Source of the DNA: Chloroflexota bacterium | GTDB lineage: Bacteria > Chloroflexota > Anaerolineae > Aggregatilineales > J027 | Assembly (NCBI GenBank): GCA_013112715.1 | Contig: JABFGB010000008.1 | Span: 120,609-184,608, forward strand | Length of the DNA: 64,000 nucleotides | Direction: 5' to 3' | Part shown: positions 8,488 to 18,581 of the stretch, piece by piece | Layout: each line of letters begins with the position of its first letter | Numbering within the stretch: position 1 is the stretch's first letter | Notes under the pieces: model-generated | Database searches by the model: none | What the model saw: only the letters and a program-made list of their open reading frames with translations | Told to the model about the DNA's origin: nothing | Program-made: the position numbers and the translations under genes

Positions 8488-8510
8488 GCCGATTGAACTC
8501 GGCATTTTTT
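8488..8510 (+). terminator. rho-independent terminator of the ABC exporter genes
   Basis: GCCGA (8488-8492) and TCGGC (8499-8503) form a 5-bp stem with a 6-nt loop, followed by a T6 run at 8505-8510. It is 95 bp after the permease stop and before the LCP gene. Confidence 0.7.
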
Positions 8511-8557
8511 GTCGTATTATTAGCTCTGGTATTCAAGCACAAGAGGTGATGTCATCT

Positions 8558-9496
8558 ATGAGACCGCCAGCTACTCCCGTTCGACTCTCAGCCGCCCTAC
8601 GTCCACCACGCCGAACGGCTTCCCCGTTGCGAACGTGCCTATCGTGTGGGGCAGGAGTAATCGTATTGGTGCTGGGGCTGAGTTGTTTATGCTGTGTGGC
8701 AAGTTTTGGGTTTTATTTTGCCGACCCGCCCGAACAAACCAATATTTTGATATTGGGCGGGGATGCACGACCCGGCACGAATGAGGAGAAGATTGCACGA
8801 ACGGACAGTATCATCATAATAAGCATAGACCCGGATGGTAATCAGGTGAGTATGCTTTCTGTGCCGCGTGGGATGTACGTCGAATCGCCCAACTATGGTC
8901 TTATAATGGCGAATACGGTGGTGCGAAATGCCGAAGTTTATGCGCCGGGAACTGGCGAAGAGGAAATTGTCAACACGTTGGAAGCCACTTTTAATGTAGA
9001 CATTGACCATACGGTGCGAATTAGCTTTGAGGGGTTTGTGGAATTGGTAGATGCGGTGGGGGGTATCGAAATTGATGTACCCAAACGTATTGTAGACCGA
9101 CAATATCCCACCCACGATGGTGGCACGATGGAAGTGGTTTTTGAACCGGGCAAACAAACGATGGATGGGGAGCGTGCTTTGCAATATGCCCGGACACGTC
9201 ATCAAGATGACGATTATGGACGGGCGGCACGTCAGCAGCAGGTTATAGAAGCGTTGATGAAAAAATTGGCAAATCCCCTACACTGGTCGGAGGCGTGGGA
9301 AGTCATTGACAAGCATTATGAAACTGACTTGACGGCTGAAGAAGCGTTTCGGTTGGCCCCGGCATTGGTATTGTATGGACGCGGCGACAGTTTGCAGCAA
9401 TTGGTGATCAACACCGACTATATGATTGTGATAGACGGTACTCTGCGCCCGAATATGGATAAATTAGAGGCGTGGATTGATGAGCATTTACGCTAG
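8558..9496 (+). CDS. LytR-CpsA-Psr (LCP) family protein
   Basis: From ATG 8558 (AGAGG 11 nt upstream; GTG 8546 and ATG 8549 are in-frame alternatives too close to that site) the protein has 312 residues. A short basic N-terminus precedes one transmembrane helix (residues about 33-55), so the catalytic domain is outside the membrane. LCP signatures are present: NILILGGDARPG, RTDSIIIISIDP, MLSVPRGMYV with the polyprenyl-phosphate-binding Arg, VDAVGGIEIDVP and GERALQYARTRHQDDDYGR. The family transfers glycopolymers from lipid carriers to the cell wall. It is followed 8 bp later by a Tat-exported phosphoesterase on the same strand, so the two are probably one transcript. Confidence 0.93.
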   Translation: MRPPATPVRLSAALRPPRRTASPLRTCLSCGAGVIVLVLGLSCLCCVASFGFYFADPPEQTNILILGGDARPGTNEEKIARTDSIIIISIDPDGNQVSMLSVPRGMYVESPNYGLIMANTVVRNAEVYAPGTGEEEIVNTLEATFNVDIDHTVRISFEGFVELVDAVGGIEIDVPKRIVDRQYPTHDGGTMEVVFEPGKQTMDGERALQYARTRHQDDDYGRAARQQQVIEALMKKLANPLHWSEAWEVIDKHYETDLTAEEAFRLAPALVLYGRGDSLQQLVINTDYMIVIDGTLRPNMDKLEAWIDEHLR

Positions 9497-9503
9497 ACCC
9501 CTC

Positions 9504-10709
9504 ATGAAAAGGCGCGATTTTATGAAGTCGCTGGTGGCATTGGCGGCAAGCTACCCATTCTTGCGGCGATTCAATCCCATTTTTGCTCAAAGCCAAACCA
9601 CGCAGCAGTTTTTTATTCCACCCACTACTCTTCATGTCACTGAAAACAGCGCCATGTTATATTTTCGCTTATCGGCCTATACCGATGACGTGGAAGTGAT
9701 TATCACCCAAGACGGGATAGAAGTTGAGCGGGTTCCAGTGGATGCAACTAAGCAATTGCGCCAATTGGTAACGATTGAGAACCTTGATAAGTCAACAATC
9801 TATCAAGCCGAGATTTTGGTGGGCGGGCAGTCACCCTCACTAGTAGGGCAGGGGGAAGCATGGGGGTCAATTTCATTTCGTACCCAGCCGTATGAGTGGC
9901 CTATCCGATTTGCGGCTTTGGGAGATAGTGGCTTTGGGGATGCCGTGACGTTGCGGTTGGCGGAACATATCGCCCAAGCGGATATAGATTTTTTCATCCA
10001 TTTGGGGGATGTGGTCTATAATAGCGATGAAAACGACAATGATTTGTGGCTGAATTGGGCACTGAAATATTACGGGCCGTTTCGTAATGTGCTGTGCCAA
10101 ACACCGCATTATGTCGCGGTGGGCAATCATGACCGCGAAGGAACGACCCTTTTGGATGGGCAGTCGTTTATCTATTGGGCTTTTCCCCCCTATAACGCGG
10201 ACGAAGCATTTGAAGGACGACGGCAGTGGTCATCGTTTGTGGTGAATGATGTGCAGTTTCTCTCGTTGGATTCGCAGGTGTTTTATACTGACCCCGGACG
10301 GGCCGAACAAAACCAATGGCTGGATGAGCGCCTTGCCGATACAAAATTCCGTACCACCATTCCTTTTTTTCATATCCCGCTATGGACATCCAGTTCCGTA
10401 CATCGGGAGGATGGCTTGCCTGTCGAAGGCGATTGGTACAGGCGATTTACGAATGCTTCTAATCAAATTGGGTTGGTGATGGCGGCTCATGCCCATCTGT
10501 ATGAGCGACTGTTTTTGGATGGTGTTCACTACATTACCTCTGGGGGTGGATCACAATCAATTTATGCCATTGGAGAGAAGGTGGCATGGAGCCAAAAGGC
10601 CTTGTCATTGGCACATTATCTTCTAGTCGAAATTCACCAAGATAAGATTATTGTGATGGCCTATGATGTCAACCATACACTGCTTGATAGGGCCGAATGG
10701 GAAATTTAG
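9504..10709 (+). CDS. Tat-exported metallophosphoesterase (purple-acid-phosphatase type)
   Basis: Start ATG 9504, 401 residues. The N-terminus MKRRDFMKSLVALAAS is a twin-arginine signal. Residues about 33-125 form a beta-rich Fn3/Ig-like domain. The calcineurin-like catalytic domain follows with its metal motifs in order: FAALGDSGFGD, IHLGDVVYN, VAVGNHDRE, FHIPLWTSS, and AAHAHLYERL. The last matches the GHxHxYER signature of purple acid phosphatases with Ala replacing the first Gly. It would hydrolyse phosphomonoesters outside the membrane. Gene position right behind the LCP gene suggests an envelope or phosphate-scavenging role, which is inference. Confidence 0.9.
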   Translation: MKRRDFMKSLVALAASYPFLRRFNPIFAQSQTTQQFFIPPTTLHVTENSAMLYFRLSAYTDDVEVIITQDGIEVERVPVDATKQLRQLVTIENLDKSTIYQAEILVGGQSPSLVGQGEAWGSISFRTQPYEWPIRFAALGDSGFGDAVTLRLAEHIAQADIDFFIHLGDVVYNSDENDNDLWLNWALKYYGPFRNVLCQTPHYVAVGNHDREGTTLLDGQSFIYWAFPPYNADEAFEGRRQWSSFVVNDVQFLSLDSQVFYTDPGRAEQNQWLDERLADTKFRTTIPFFHIPLWTSSSVHREDGLPVEGDWYRRFTNASNQIGLVMAAHAHLYERLFLDGVHYITSGGGSQSIYAIGEKVAWSQKALSLAHYLLVEIHQDKIIVMAYDVNHTLLDRAEWEI

Positions 10710-10845
10710 GCCGTTGAAATTCGGAATCTAAAAGTAAGCGATCTATTCAGTTAGAAAACTTTTGGTGGGCAAATCGTTTATTTATGTCAGGTGTTCTTTA
10801 TAGGTGGGAGATTGAGCTAATTTTACTAAAGGGTGGGGTTCAGTC

Positions 10846-10874
10846 TTGATAACACTCCTCTCTAGAATTACACT
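10846..10874 (+). promoter_or_regulatory. sigma70-type promoter of ino1
   Basis: TTGATA (10846-10851), 17-bp spacer, TACACT (10869-10874). Predicted transcription start is near 10881, about 60 nt before the ino1 start. The remainder of the 10710-10942 gap shows no gene. Confidence 0.6.
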
Positions 10875-10942
10875 GGCCTGAATTTTCTCCGTTTAACATC
10901 CATTGAGCAATTTGCTTTTTAGTCTGTTCATCAGGAGTCGAA

Positions 10943-12100
10943 ATGACGAATAAGAAAAAAGTCCGTGTAGCGATTATCGGCGTGGGGAACTGCGCGAATT
11001 CGCTGGTACAGGGCGTCCATTATTATCGCAATGCCGCCGAGGACGAAAAAATTCCGGGTTTGATGCATGTCAATTTGGGCGGCTATCATGTGCGGGATAT
11101 TGAATTTAGCGCGGCGATTGATATTGATGTCGAGAAAGTCGGTAAAGATTTAAGTGAAGCGATTTGGTCGGGTCAAAACAATACTATTAAATTCACTGAT
11201 GTGCCTCATCTTAATGTCCCGGTTGTACGGGGGATGACCCATGACGGTCTCGGCACGTATCTGGCACGCAAAATCACCAAAGCCCCCGGTTCAACCGCCG
11301 ATATTGTGCAGATTTTGAAAGATACCAAGACCGATGTGGTGGTCAATTATTTGCCCGTCGGCAGCGAACAGGCGACCAAGTGGTATGTAGAGCAAATTCT
11401 GAATGCGGGGTGCGCGTTTGTGAATGCCATCCCTGTGTTTATTGCGCGTGAACCCTATTGGCAGCGTCGTTTTGCCCAACATAACTTGCCATTGATTGGC
11501 GACGACATCAAGAGCCAAGTGGGGGCGACGATAGTCCATCGTGTGCTGACCAATCTGTTCAATGATCGCGGTGTGCGCCTGCTGCGTACCAGCCAATTGA
11601 ACGTCGGCGGCAATATGGACTTTTATAACATGCTGGATCGTGAACGTCTGGAAAGCAAGAAAATCTCCAAGACCAACAGCGTCACCAGCCAACTGCCTTA
11701 TCAGATGTCCCCAGATGATGTGTATATCGGGCCAAGCGATTATGTGCCATGGCTGACTGACCGCAAGTGGGCGCATATCCGCTTGGAAGGGCAGTCGTTT
11801 GGTGATGTGCCATTAAATATCGAATTGAAATTGGAAGTGTGGGACAGCCCCAACAGCGCTGGTATTATCATTGATGCGGTACGTTGCGCCAAACTCGGCT
11901 TGGATCGCGGCTTGAGCGGGACATTGGAAGCACCTGCCAGCTATTTTATGAAATCCCCGCCCGTTCAACATCCTGATGACGTTGCCCGCAATATCACCGA
12001 ACAATATATTGCCGGGGAATACAATCAGGTGGTTAAACCTGCGGATGATGCGGTGGTCCCGATGCCAGAACCCACTAAGAAAGCCCCGCAAAACAAGTAA
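10943..12100 (+). CDS. ino1: inositol-3-phosphate synthase
   Basis: 385 residues, the length of the short prokaryotic class that includes mycobacterial and archaeal enzymes. The enzyme converts glucose 6-phosphate to 1D-myo-inositol 3-phosphate with NAD+. The N-terminal Rossmann motif is [55 protein letters not shown] and [14 protein letters not shown] are conserved catalytic-domain segments including the Asp/Lys pair of the active site. CAGGAG lies 6 nt before the ATG, a consensus-like promoter precedes it and a strong terminator follows. It is monocistronic. The product would feed phosphatidylinositol lipids, a redox thiol or compatible-solute synthesis; none of those genes is nearby. Confidence 0.96.
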   Translation: MTNKKKVRVAIIGVGNCANSLVQGVHYYRNAAEDEKIPGLMHVNLGGYHVRDIEFSAAIDIDVEKVGKDLSEAIWSGQNNTIKFTDVPHLNVPVVRGMTHDGLGTYLARKITKAPGSTADIVQILKDTKTDVVVNYLPVGSEQATKWYVEQILNAGCAFVNAIPVFIAREPYWQRRFAQHNLPLIGDDIKSQVGATIVHRVLTNLFNDRGVRLLRTSQLNVGGNMDFYNMLDRERLESKKISKTNSVTSQLPYQMSPDDVYIGPSDYVPWLTDRKWAHIRLEGQSFGDVPLNIELKLEVWDSPNSAGIIIDAVRCAKLGLDRGLSGTLEAPASYFMKSPPVQHPDDVARNITEQYIAGEYNQVVKPADDAVVPMPEPTKKAPQNK

Positions 12101-12120
12101 TAGCTTTTTGCCGCCTATGA

Positions 12121-12152
12121 CAGGGGTAGGACTAACCTACCCTTGTTTGTTT
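12121..12152 (+). terminator. rho-independent terminator of ino1
   Basis: CAGGGGTAGG (12121-12130) pairs with CCTACCCTTG (12136-12145), ten pairs including one G-U, with a 5-nt loop. A T-rich tract follows (TTTGTTTT). It lies 20 bp after the stop codon. Confidence 0.85.
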
Positions 12153-12229
12153 TACAGGGTCATAAAAAGGGCTTTGTGAAGTCTGTGAAACGGGGTGCAT
12201 TTGTCAAGTGGTGTCATCATTTTCAAAAT

Positions 12230-13069
12230 TTAGCCCTTTTGTCCGTTAATCTTCAAAGTTTCGTGTACAGCGGCGGCGACCCGTTCTCGAATTTTAGATT
12301 CAATTTCGGCAGGGGGCGGCGCTTGTTGATAAATATGCACGCCTGTTGGATGACACAGACCGCAATTTTCACAATAACGCTCGTCGTCACCGGGGCGGGA
12401 GAGACCCAATTGTTTCCGCAAATCCAATAATTTTTGCACTTGTTCGGGGGGCAGGGCAGGGCCACCACCGAGTTGATGCACCATGTAAAGGATTTTGGCG
12501 GTATGTTCCAATGTTTCGAGGCGCATATAGGCTGTCCAGACATCCGGCCCGACGGTCAGTGAGCCATGATAGGCCAGCATAATCGCGTCGTGCATGACAA
12601 TTAATTGGCTGATGGCGTCGCGGTTTTCGGCGCTGGACGGGGTGGCATAGGGTGTGGTGGGGACAAGGCCCAAGACCACAATCGCTTCGGGGATGGTACA
12701 CTGCTGAAAGCTGATTCCGGCAATGCTCATGGCAATGGCGGTAGGCGGGTGAGCATGGACGACCCCCATGACATCAGGCCGCTGTTTGAAGGCTTCAAGG
12801 TGCATCAGGATTTCGGAGGTCGGCTTGAGATCACGGTTGGCAGATGTACCGCCCCCGACTTTTTTGCCCTCCATATCCACGACAATCAATTCATCGGGTT
12901 GCATAAAGCCTTTGGCGAGGCCGGAGGGGGTTGCTAGGATGCGGTCATGGTCGAGGCGGGCGGAGATGTTGCCGGAGGTGGCGTCAATATATTGGAAGCG
13001 GTGCATCAATTCGCCAATATGACAGATTTGCTCACGTAGGCGGCGTTCGGTGTTGAGGGAGTAGGGCAC
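12230..13069 (-). CDS. class II aldolase/adducin family protein with Cys-rich tail
   Basis: 279 residues, GTG start at 13069 with GAGGG 5 nt upstream. The core matches zinc-dependent class II sugar-phosphate aldolases such as L-fuculose-phosphate aldolase: ATSGNISAR, SGLAKGFMQPDEL, KPTSEILMHLEAF with the catalytic Glu, VVHAHPPTAIAMS with the first His pair and MLAYHGSLTVGPD with the third His ligand. After residue about 210 an extension carries YCENCGLCHPTG, a C-x2-C-x2-C-H cluster not part of the usual fold. It lies 9 bp after the restriction-modification gene on the same strand, and its ribosome binding site overlaps that gene's stop codon. The substrate is not known. Confidence 0.85.
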   Translation of the reverse strand: MPYSLNTERRLREQICHIGELMHRFQYIDATSGNISARLDHDRILATPSGLAKGFMQPDELIVVDMEGKKVGGGTSANRDLKPTSEILMHLEAFKQRPDVMGVVHAHPPTAIAMSIAGISFQQCTIPEAIVVLGLVPTTPYATPSSAENRDAISQLIVMHDAIMLAYHGSLTVGPDVWTAYMRLETLEHTAKILYMVHQLGGGPALPPEQVQKLLDLRKQLGLSRPGDDERYCENCGLCHPTGVHIYQQAPPPAEIESKIRERVAAAVHETLKINGQKG

Positions 13070-13078
13070 TTCTACCCT

Positions 13079-15691
13079 CTATAAAGTATTGGATGATAAA
13101 TAACGTTCAAAGAGATCGTCAAGTTGACTTTTGATTTTGCTTAAATTCTCTTTTTTCTGGAGGGTCCCAATAAAATGCGAGGCGATTGCTTTTTGAGTCT
13201 CGATATCGAAAGTTCCATCTTCTTTCACGGGGATTTTGACAACAAATTGACGCATATTTGCTAATGACGCTCTGAAAGACCTGTTAAAACTTTCTTCCAG
13301 ACGTTGACGGTTTAGAGCATACAGAAGATATTCAGGGACTATGGAGGAATTGAGAATTTGGATTGTTCCGCAATGGTCAGTAGTGGCGAAAATTTCTTCG
13401 GCGGGAATTAAATTTAGTTCAAAGTTGCCATCTATGCCCCAAAGAATAGATGGATAACTAAAATCGCTAATGTTGCTGCTATGTATGTAACCAAAAGGTT
13501 TAAATACATTTGCGCTGTAAACAGGAATATCTCCTGATAAATTTGGTAAATCCTGCTTTGTAACACGATTGCCGATGAATAGCTTAAACAGTGAGGTGTC
13601 GCCTAATGCTATATCCACAGTACGAATGGATTCAAAACTGCTTTGTGAGGCAAGGTTTTCATAATCTTCTAAAGCTGTTTTCATCTCCTCTAAGAGAGTA
13701 TCAATTTCGTGACGTTCCGCTGAATCAAGAGATTCTTCAACACCTAGAGCGGTACGCTCGGCTCTATTCCACCAGCGATTTATGACCCAGTGAGATGACC
13801 TCTGGAATAAACTTATGTCTTGGATTTTGCAGCGTCCGTATTCTTTTTCGAGAATTTCTTTGGAGTGACTTCTTGCTCCAGAAAAAATCCTAAAGGACCT
13901 TTCCATTTCTGGTAAATCGTCCTCATCAATTTCTTCACGTTTTACACTCGTCAGTCGCTCTCCAATGTTCGAAACTAGATAAGTGAAAACCGGCTCAGTC
14001 TGTATATTACTTGGATCGTGTTTTTTGGTGATAACGAGAATATAGGTATGTTCGGCATTAGCAAAAAATGTTCTTACGGGCAGTGAAATGATGGCATCCA
14101 AATAGCATTCATGCAAGATATAATCTCTAAGTTTTTTCCCGCCAACTCTGCCTAGAATACCATCTGGGACAATTAAAAATGCTCTACCACCCTTTTTGAG
14201 GGATTTTATTATCCATTCGAGGGAAAGTCCCTCAAGTCCCAAAGCATTAACGGGATATTCTTTTGCTGTACGTGGAGTTTTTTGAATTTCCTCTTTGATA
14301 ATACTAGACCCGCTGGTTACATAGGGCGGATTGCTAAAAATGTAATCATATTTTTCAGTCTCATCTTTAATGATATGACCAAATGTTCCCAGATTATCTT
14401 TGAATAGAGTAAATGTGTTGTTAAAGATACGGGAAAATTCTGTCGAGATTCTTGGATTAGCAAAAAGTAGCTCGGCTAAGTAGATGAGCATATTTGCTTT
14501 AGCAAGGATGATAGTCCGTTCATCATCGCGTTCAAAACCTTTATCAAAGCCATGTATAACAAAACCGGGATTGATCTTTCCATTTTCATCAGGCGCATAA
14601 GCGGCCCGCATTCCTTCATTCATGTTCAATATTTCAAGTGGAAAGCCTCCTACCCCACAGAAAGGATCACAAAGCCTTTTTCCGCTATATTGGAAATTTG
14701 GCTCATCAACCCCAGACATTCTAATGATTGATTGAATAACTTTTCTAGGAGTAAAGTATTGTCCTAGAGCTTCTACCTCCTGCTTTAAGAAACTTTCATA
14801 CAATTTTGTTTTGAACTGCTTGTCGATCTTGGTAAGGCTACCAAATTCCTCGCTATATTTTTGTAAGTGTTCCAATGAGCGCAAAAATAAAATTGACTGC
14901 GAAAGATTCGGTTCGCCCTTTTCATTGACAAATATCGTCCCATTAATAATAGTTGTGCCATCTTCGCCGCGTGGAAATAACTTGTAAATTCTCCTTCGCG
15001 TGTTTCCCGCATAATATTCAAGAGCCTCTTCAGGGTTACTTAAGGCTTTTTGATAAATTCTATTGAAGGCAATATCCTCAGCTAAAATTTGTAGGTCGCT
15101 TAAAAACTTGAAGATAAAAAGTTCAACCACATTGTAAAGGCATTTTACTGGTGATTTTCCGGTGGCTACCCATATGGTCTGCCAAAGACGAGTCGCTAGG
15201 GGGGTGGGGTCAATCAGTTTTGCACTCCTAATTATAGAGTTCGAAGCAGTTATAGAGGCATCAATTTCATCTAACAAATATTCGATAGTGCCAATATTTT
15301 TGACTACCGTTAAGTTAAATACAGTTTTGACTTCATTTCCTTTTTCATCTTTAATGAGTTCGCCATTAAGGGCATTTACCCAAAATGATTTTGTTCCATC
15401 TGTGATTATGAGGATTCTGCATAACATTCGGGCAACATCAATTTCTTGAGCGATGGCCTTTTGCAAATCCTTTTCTGAACTTAAATGCTTGGGTTGTTTA
15501 TATTCTACGACTGCTCTGACCGTGTCATGGTAGGTTACTAAACCGTCAGGCTTTTTTGTACGCAATTTACCGTAATTTTGTTTGGGAACAATACCGTTAT
15601 TCTTGAGTTGATCAAGAGTTGTACTCCCAAGCCGGTAGTAGGTATATTTGCCAATTTTTTGAGGAGTAGCCTGAATGAGTTCTTCGCTCAT
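13079..15691 (-). CDS. single-chain restriction-modification enzyme (nuclease-methylase-TRD)
   Basis: 870 residues from ATG 15691 (a TTG at 15703 is in frame but less likely). Residues about 35-80 contain KKPDGLV and AVVEYKQPKHL, a PD-(D/E)xK nuclease motif like the N-domain of type I R subunits. Residues about 310-620 are an HsdM-like N6-adenine methylase: ALGQYFTPRKVIQ, SAM motif DPFCGVGGFPLEIL and catalytic IFSNPPY. The C-terminal 200 residues resemble one HsdS target-recognition half (GDIPVYSAN, TTDHCGTIQ) with a coiled terminus. There is no helicase motor, so it looks like type IIG rather than type I. The gene is visibly more AT-rich than its neighbours, suggesting transfer. No partner gene is adjacent. 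Confidence 0.85.
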   Translation of the reverse strand: MSEELIQATPQKIGKYTYYRLGSTTLDQLKNNGIVPKQNYGKLRTKKPDGLVTYHDTVRAVVEYKQPKHLSSEKDLQKAIAQEIDVARMLCRILIITDGTKSFWVNALNGELIKDEKGNEVKTVFNLTVVKNIGTIEYLLDEIDASITASNSIIRSAKLIDPTPLATRLWQTIWVATGKSPVKCLYNVVELFIFKFLSDLQILAEDIAFNRIYQKALSNPEEALEYYAGNTRRRIYKLFPRGEDGTTIINGTIFVNEKGEPNLSQSILFLRSLEHLQKYSEEFGSLTKIDKQFKTKLYESFLKQEVEALGQYFTPRKVIQSIIRMSGVDEPNFQYSGKRLCDPFCGVGGFPLEILNMNEGMRAAYAPDENGKINPGFVIHGFDKGFERDDERTIILAKANMLIYLAELLFANPRISTEFSRIFNNTFTLFKDNLGTFGHIIKDETEKYDYIFSNPPYVTSGSSIIKEEIQKTPRTAKEYPVNALGLEGLSLEWIIKSLKKGGRAFLIVPDGILGRVGGKKLRDYILHECYLDAIISLPVRTFFANAEHTYILVITKKHDPSNIQTEPVFTYLVSNIGERLTSVKREEIDEDDLPEMERSFRIFSGARSHSKEILEKEYGRCKIQDISLFQRSSHWVINRWWNRAERTALGVEESLDSAERHEIDTLLEEMKTALEDYENLASQSSFESIRTVDIALGDTSLFKLFIGNRVTKQDLPNLSGDIPVYSANVFKPFGYIHSSNISDFSYPSILWGIDGNFELNLIPAEEIFATTDHCGTIQILNSSIVPEYLLYALNRQRLEESFNRSFRASLANMRQFVVKIPVKEDGTFDIETQKAIASHFIGTLQKKENLSKIKSQLDDLFERYLSSNTL

Positions 15692-15710
15692 GAGAATTTC
15701 CAATTTTATT

Positions 15711-15726
15711 CAGAACGTATATTCTG
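15711..15726. promoter_or_regulatory. inverted repeat in front of the restriction-modification gene
   Basis: CAGAA (15711-15715) and TTCTG (15722-15726) form perfect 5-bp arms around a 6-nt spacer, 20 nt upstream of the ATG at 15691. On the minus strand a TTGTTC, 17-bp, TATAGT promoter-like pair lies just upstream. It could be an operator, but no controller gene is adjacent. Confidence 0.35.
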
Positions 15727-15858
15727 TGATAACTTACACTATACACCAATTATGTTGATAGAACAAAAAGTCAACTTGATTTAGATTATAGTGCATTTTC
15801 TTTTTGTATTCTGCCCTCAATAAAAATTATTGATAGGATATTTTTGTAACATCAGAAC

Positions 15859-15887
15859 TGGAAAAAATATCCTAAATCTGATATAAT
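15859..15887 (+). promoter_or_regulatory. sigma70-type promoter of gyrA
   Basis: TGGAAA (15859-15864), 17-bp spacer, perfect TATAAT (15882-15887). The leader of about 80 nt contains a small hairpin (CCCGC 15904-15908 with GCGGG 15914-15918) followed by a short T-run, possibly an attenuator. Confidence 0.7.
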
Positions 15888-15975
15888 TTAAACTATGCGT
15901 TTACCCGCTTCTGGCGGGCATTTTGTCGTATTGAGGGGCTTTTTCCCAACCAGCCTCGGATGAGGAACTTTCACA

Positions 15976-18567
15976 ATGGATGTTAACATGCTGCGGCCTG
16001 CCAAGCCTGTCAAGATTGACGAGGAAATGCGTGGGGCCTATCTGGATTACGCGATGAGTGTAATCGTCGCCCGCGCCCTGCCAGATGCCCGTGATGGCCT
16101 TAAGCCCGTTCATCGTCGAATCTTATTTGCGATGCACGAAATGGGCGTCCGTCCCGGCACTCCGTATCGTAAAAGCGCCCGTATTGTAGGGGAGGTACTT
16201 GGTAAATTCCACCCACACGGCGATAGTTCGGTCTATGATGCGATGGCACGTATGGCGCAAGATTTTTCGCTGCGCTACCTGTTGGTGGATGGTCAGGGCA
16301 ATTTTGGGTCAGTAGATGGTGACCCGCCCGCCGCGATGCGTTATACGGAAGCCCGGATGTCGCGTATGGCTGAAGAACTGCTGGCGGATATTGAAGCCGA
16401 GACGGTGGATTATACGCCGAATTTCGATGGCTCGATTGATGAACCGATTGTTTTGCCAGCCCGCCTGCCGAATTTGCTGTTGAATGGCAGCAGCGGGATC
16501 GCGGTGGGGATGGCGACCAACATTCCTCCGCATAATCTGCGTGAAATCGGCGGGGCGATTGATTATCTGCTGAATCTCATGATTAATTTCGAGGGTGAGG
16601 CCCTTGAAGAAGCCGTGATAGATGTCACGGTGGATGACTTGATGTACTTTGTCAAAGGGCCAGATTTCCCCACCGGGGCGATTATGGGGGGCGATGAACT
16701 CAAAGAAGCGTATGCCACCGGAAAAGGCCGCATTATTGTTCGGGCACGGGCCGAAATTGAAGAATTTGGCAACGAACGCCACCGCATTGTGATTACGGAA
16801 ATCCCCTATCAGGTCAATAAATCTGCCACATTGGAACGTATCGCCGCCCTTGCCAATGAGGGGCGCTTGGAAGCAGTCGCTACCCTGCGCGATGAGTCGG
16901 ATCGTAAAGGGATGCGGATTGTGGTTGAACTGCGACGCGGGGCACAGCCGTTCACGGTTCTCAATCAACTCTACAAATACACCCAATTGCAGACGACGTT
17001 TGGGGTGCAGTTGTTGGCGCTGGTCAATCAAGAACCGCGTTTGTTGAGTTTGAAGCGGTTGTTGATGATCTGGATTGGGCATCGGCAGGAAGTGATTGAA
17101 CGCCGCAGTCGCTATGAATTGGCAAAAGCACAGGCACGTGGGCATATTTTGGAAGGCTTGCTCAAGGCGCTGGCGAGTATTGATGACATCATCAACACCA
17201 TTCGTCAGGCCGATTCAGCCGAGGCCGCCCGCGAAGAATTGATGATTTTGTTTGACCTGAGTGAACTTCAGGCACAAGCCATTTTGGATTTACAACTGCG
17301 CCGCTTGGCTTCATTGGAGCGGATGAAGATTGAGGCCGAATATCAGGAAGTGTTGGAGCGTATCGCTTATCTGGACGATTTACTGACCCACCCGCGCAAA
17401 GTATTGGCGCTTATCCGCGACGATCTAAATGAACTCGCGGCGAAATATGGGGATGCCCGACGCACTAGCTATGATCCATCGCTATCCCTAGCGTTTGATG
17501 AAAGCGATTTGGTGCGGGATGAAGAGGTATTGATTAGCCTAACACAGCGCGGTTATGTCAAACGCACCCCGGCCAGTATTTATCGTCAGCAAAAACGCGG
17601 TGGTAAAGGCAGCACGGGCATGGGCACACGCGATGAGGACGTGGTGGAGCATTTGTTAAGCGCGGGGTCGCTTGACCACCTGTTGTTTTTCACCTCACAG
17701 GGGCGGGTCTACAGCCTACGGACGTTTAATCTGCCGGAATATGATCGGGCAGGTAGAGGTACATTGGTCGAAAGCATTTTGCCATTGAATCCACTAGAAC
17801 GGGTGACGGCGACGGTGGCTGTCCCGACATTTGAGGATGTAGGCGGCTATTTCATCATGTGTACGGAGCAGGGCCGTATCAAACGGGTGACGATGGATGA
17901 ATTTGCCAATGTGCGCCCGTCCGGTTTGATGGCGATGACGTTGGATGATGGCGATACCCTTGGTTGGGTGCGTATGACCAGCGGCGATGATGATATTATC
18001 CTCGTGTCGCGGCTTGGGCAGGGCATTCGCTTCCATGAAACCGATGTCCGCACGATGGGTCGCACAGCAGCAGGTGTGAATGCGATGCGATTGACGGATG
18101 ATGACCAAATCGCGGCGCTGGATGTCATCACGCCTGAACAAGCTGATGCCGACCTGTTAATTGTGACTGAACGCGGCTATGGGAAGCGGACTCAGGTGGA
18201 TGAATTCCGCCAGCAGGGTCGCTATGGTCAAGGGGTGCGTGCGATTTCCAATGACCTCAGTAAGACAGGGCGTATCGTGGGGGCGGGGGTCGTGGAAGAT
18301 GAAAATTCGTATGACCTGACCGTGATTACCCGCAATGGTATTGCCCTGCGGACACCTGTCAATGAAATTAGCACTTACGGACGCACGGCTCAAGGCGTTA
18401 AAATCATTCACATTGACCCGGATGATACGGTGGTCAGTATCGCACTCGTGAACAGCGGTGCGCCTAGCCCTGCTTCAACAGAACAAAACCACAGCAGCAA
18501 TGGCTATGTGGCCCCCAACGAGGACGAGTCGGGCGAGATTGAAGCACCCAGCGATAGTGATTTTTAA
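15976..18567 (+). CDS. gyrA: DNA gyrase subunit A
   Basis: 863 residues, typical for GyrA, the breakage-reunion subunit that introduces negative supercoils with GyrB. The N-terminus has [20 protein letters not shown], the quinolone-resistance region [17 protein letters not shown] (Ser and Asp of the drug-sensitive type kept) and the DNA-linking Tyr in [10 protein letters not shown] near residue 123. The C-terminal beta-pinwheel begins after a GyrA box-like [11 protein letters not shown], which distinguishes gyrase from topoisomerase IV. An acidic, disordered tail ends the protein. AGGA precedes the ATG by about 9 nt. lepB follows after 14 bp and is likely co-transcribed. gyrB is not in the window. 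Confidence 0.97.
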   Translation: MDVNMLRPAKPVKIDEEMRGAYLDYAMSVIVARALPDARDGLKPVHRRILFAMHEMGVRPGTPYRKSARIVGEVLGKFHPHGDSSVYDAMARMAQDFSLRYLLVDGQGNFGSVDGDPPAAMRYTEARMSRMAEELLADIEAETVDYTPNFDGSIDEPIVLPARLPNLLLNGSSGIAVGMATNIPPHNLREIGGAIDYLLNLMINFEGEALEEAVIDVTVDDLMYFVKGPDFPTGAIMGGDELKEAYATGKGRIIVRARAEIEEFGNERHRIVITEIPYQVNKSATLERIAALANEGRLEAVATLRDESDRKGMRIVVELRRGAQPFTVLNQLYKYTQLQTTFGVQLLALVNQEPRLLSLKRLLMIWIGHRQEVIERRSRYELAKAQARGHILEGLLKALASIDDIINTIRQADSAEAAREELMILFDLSELQAQAILDLQLRRLASLERMKIEAEYQEVLERIAYLDDLLTHPRKVLALIRDDLNELAAKYGDARRTSYDPSLSLAFDESDLVRDEEVLISLTQRGYVKRTPASIYRQQKRGGKGSTGMGTRDEDVVEHLLSAGSLDHLLFFTSQGRVYSLRTFNLPEYDRAGRGTLVESILPLNPLERVTATVAVPTFEDVGGYFIMCTEQGRIKRVTMDEFANVRPSGLMAMTLDDGDTLGWVRMTSGDDDIILVSRLGQGIRFHETDVRTMGRTAAGVNAMRLTDDDQIAALDVITPEQADADLLIVTERGYGKRTQVDEFRQQGRYGQGVRAISNDLSKTGRIVGAGVVEDENSYDLTVITRNGIALRTPVNEISTYGRTAQGVKIIHIDPDDTVVSIALVNSGAPSPASTEQNHSSNGYVAPNEDESGEIEAPSDSDF

Positions 18568-18581
18568 CTGAGGAGTGATGT

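Noticed and set aside
10710..10942. Possible small gene between the phosphoesterase and ino1
   Set aside because: No frame with a ribosome binding site; the region is accounted for by the ino1 promoter and leader.
16309..17145. Long minus-strand open frame inside gyrA (278 codons)
   Set aside because: It is the complement of a fully conserved gyrA and shows no known motif; codon bias of the plus strand explains it.
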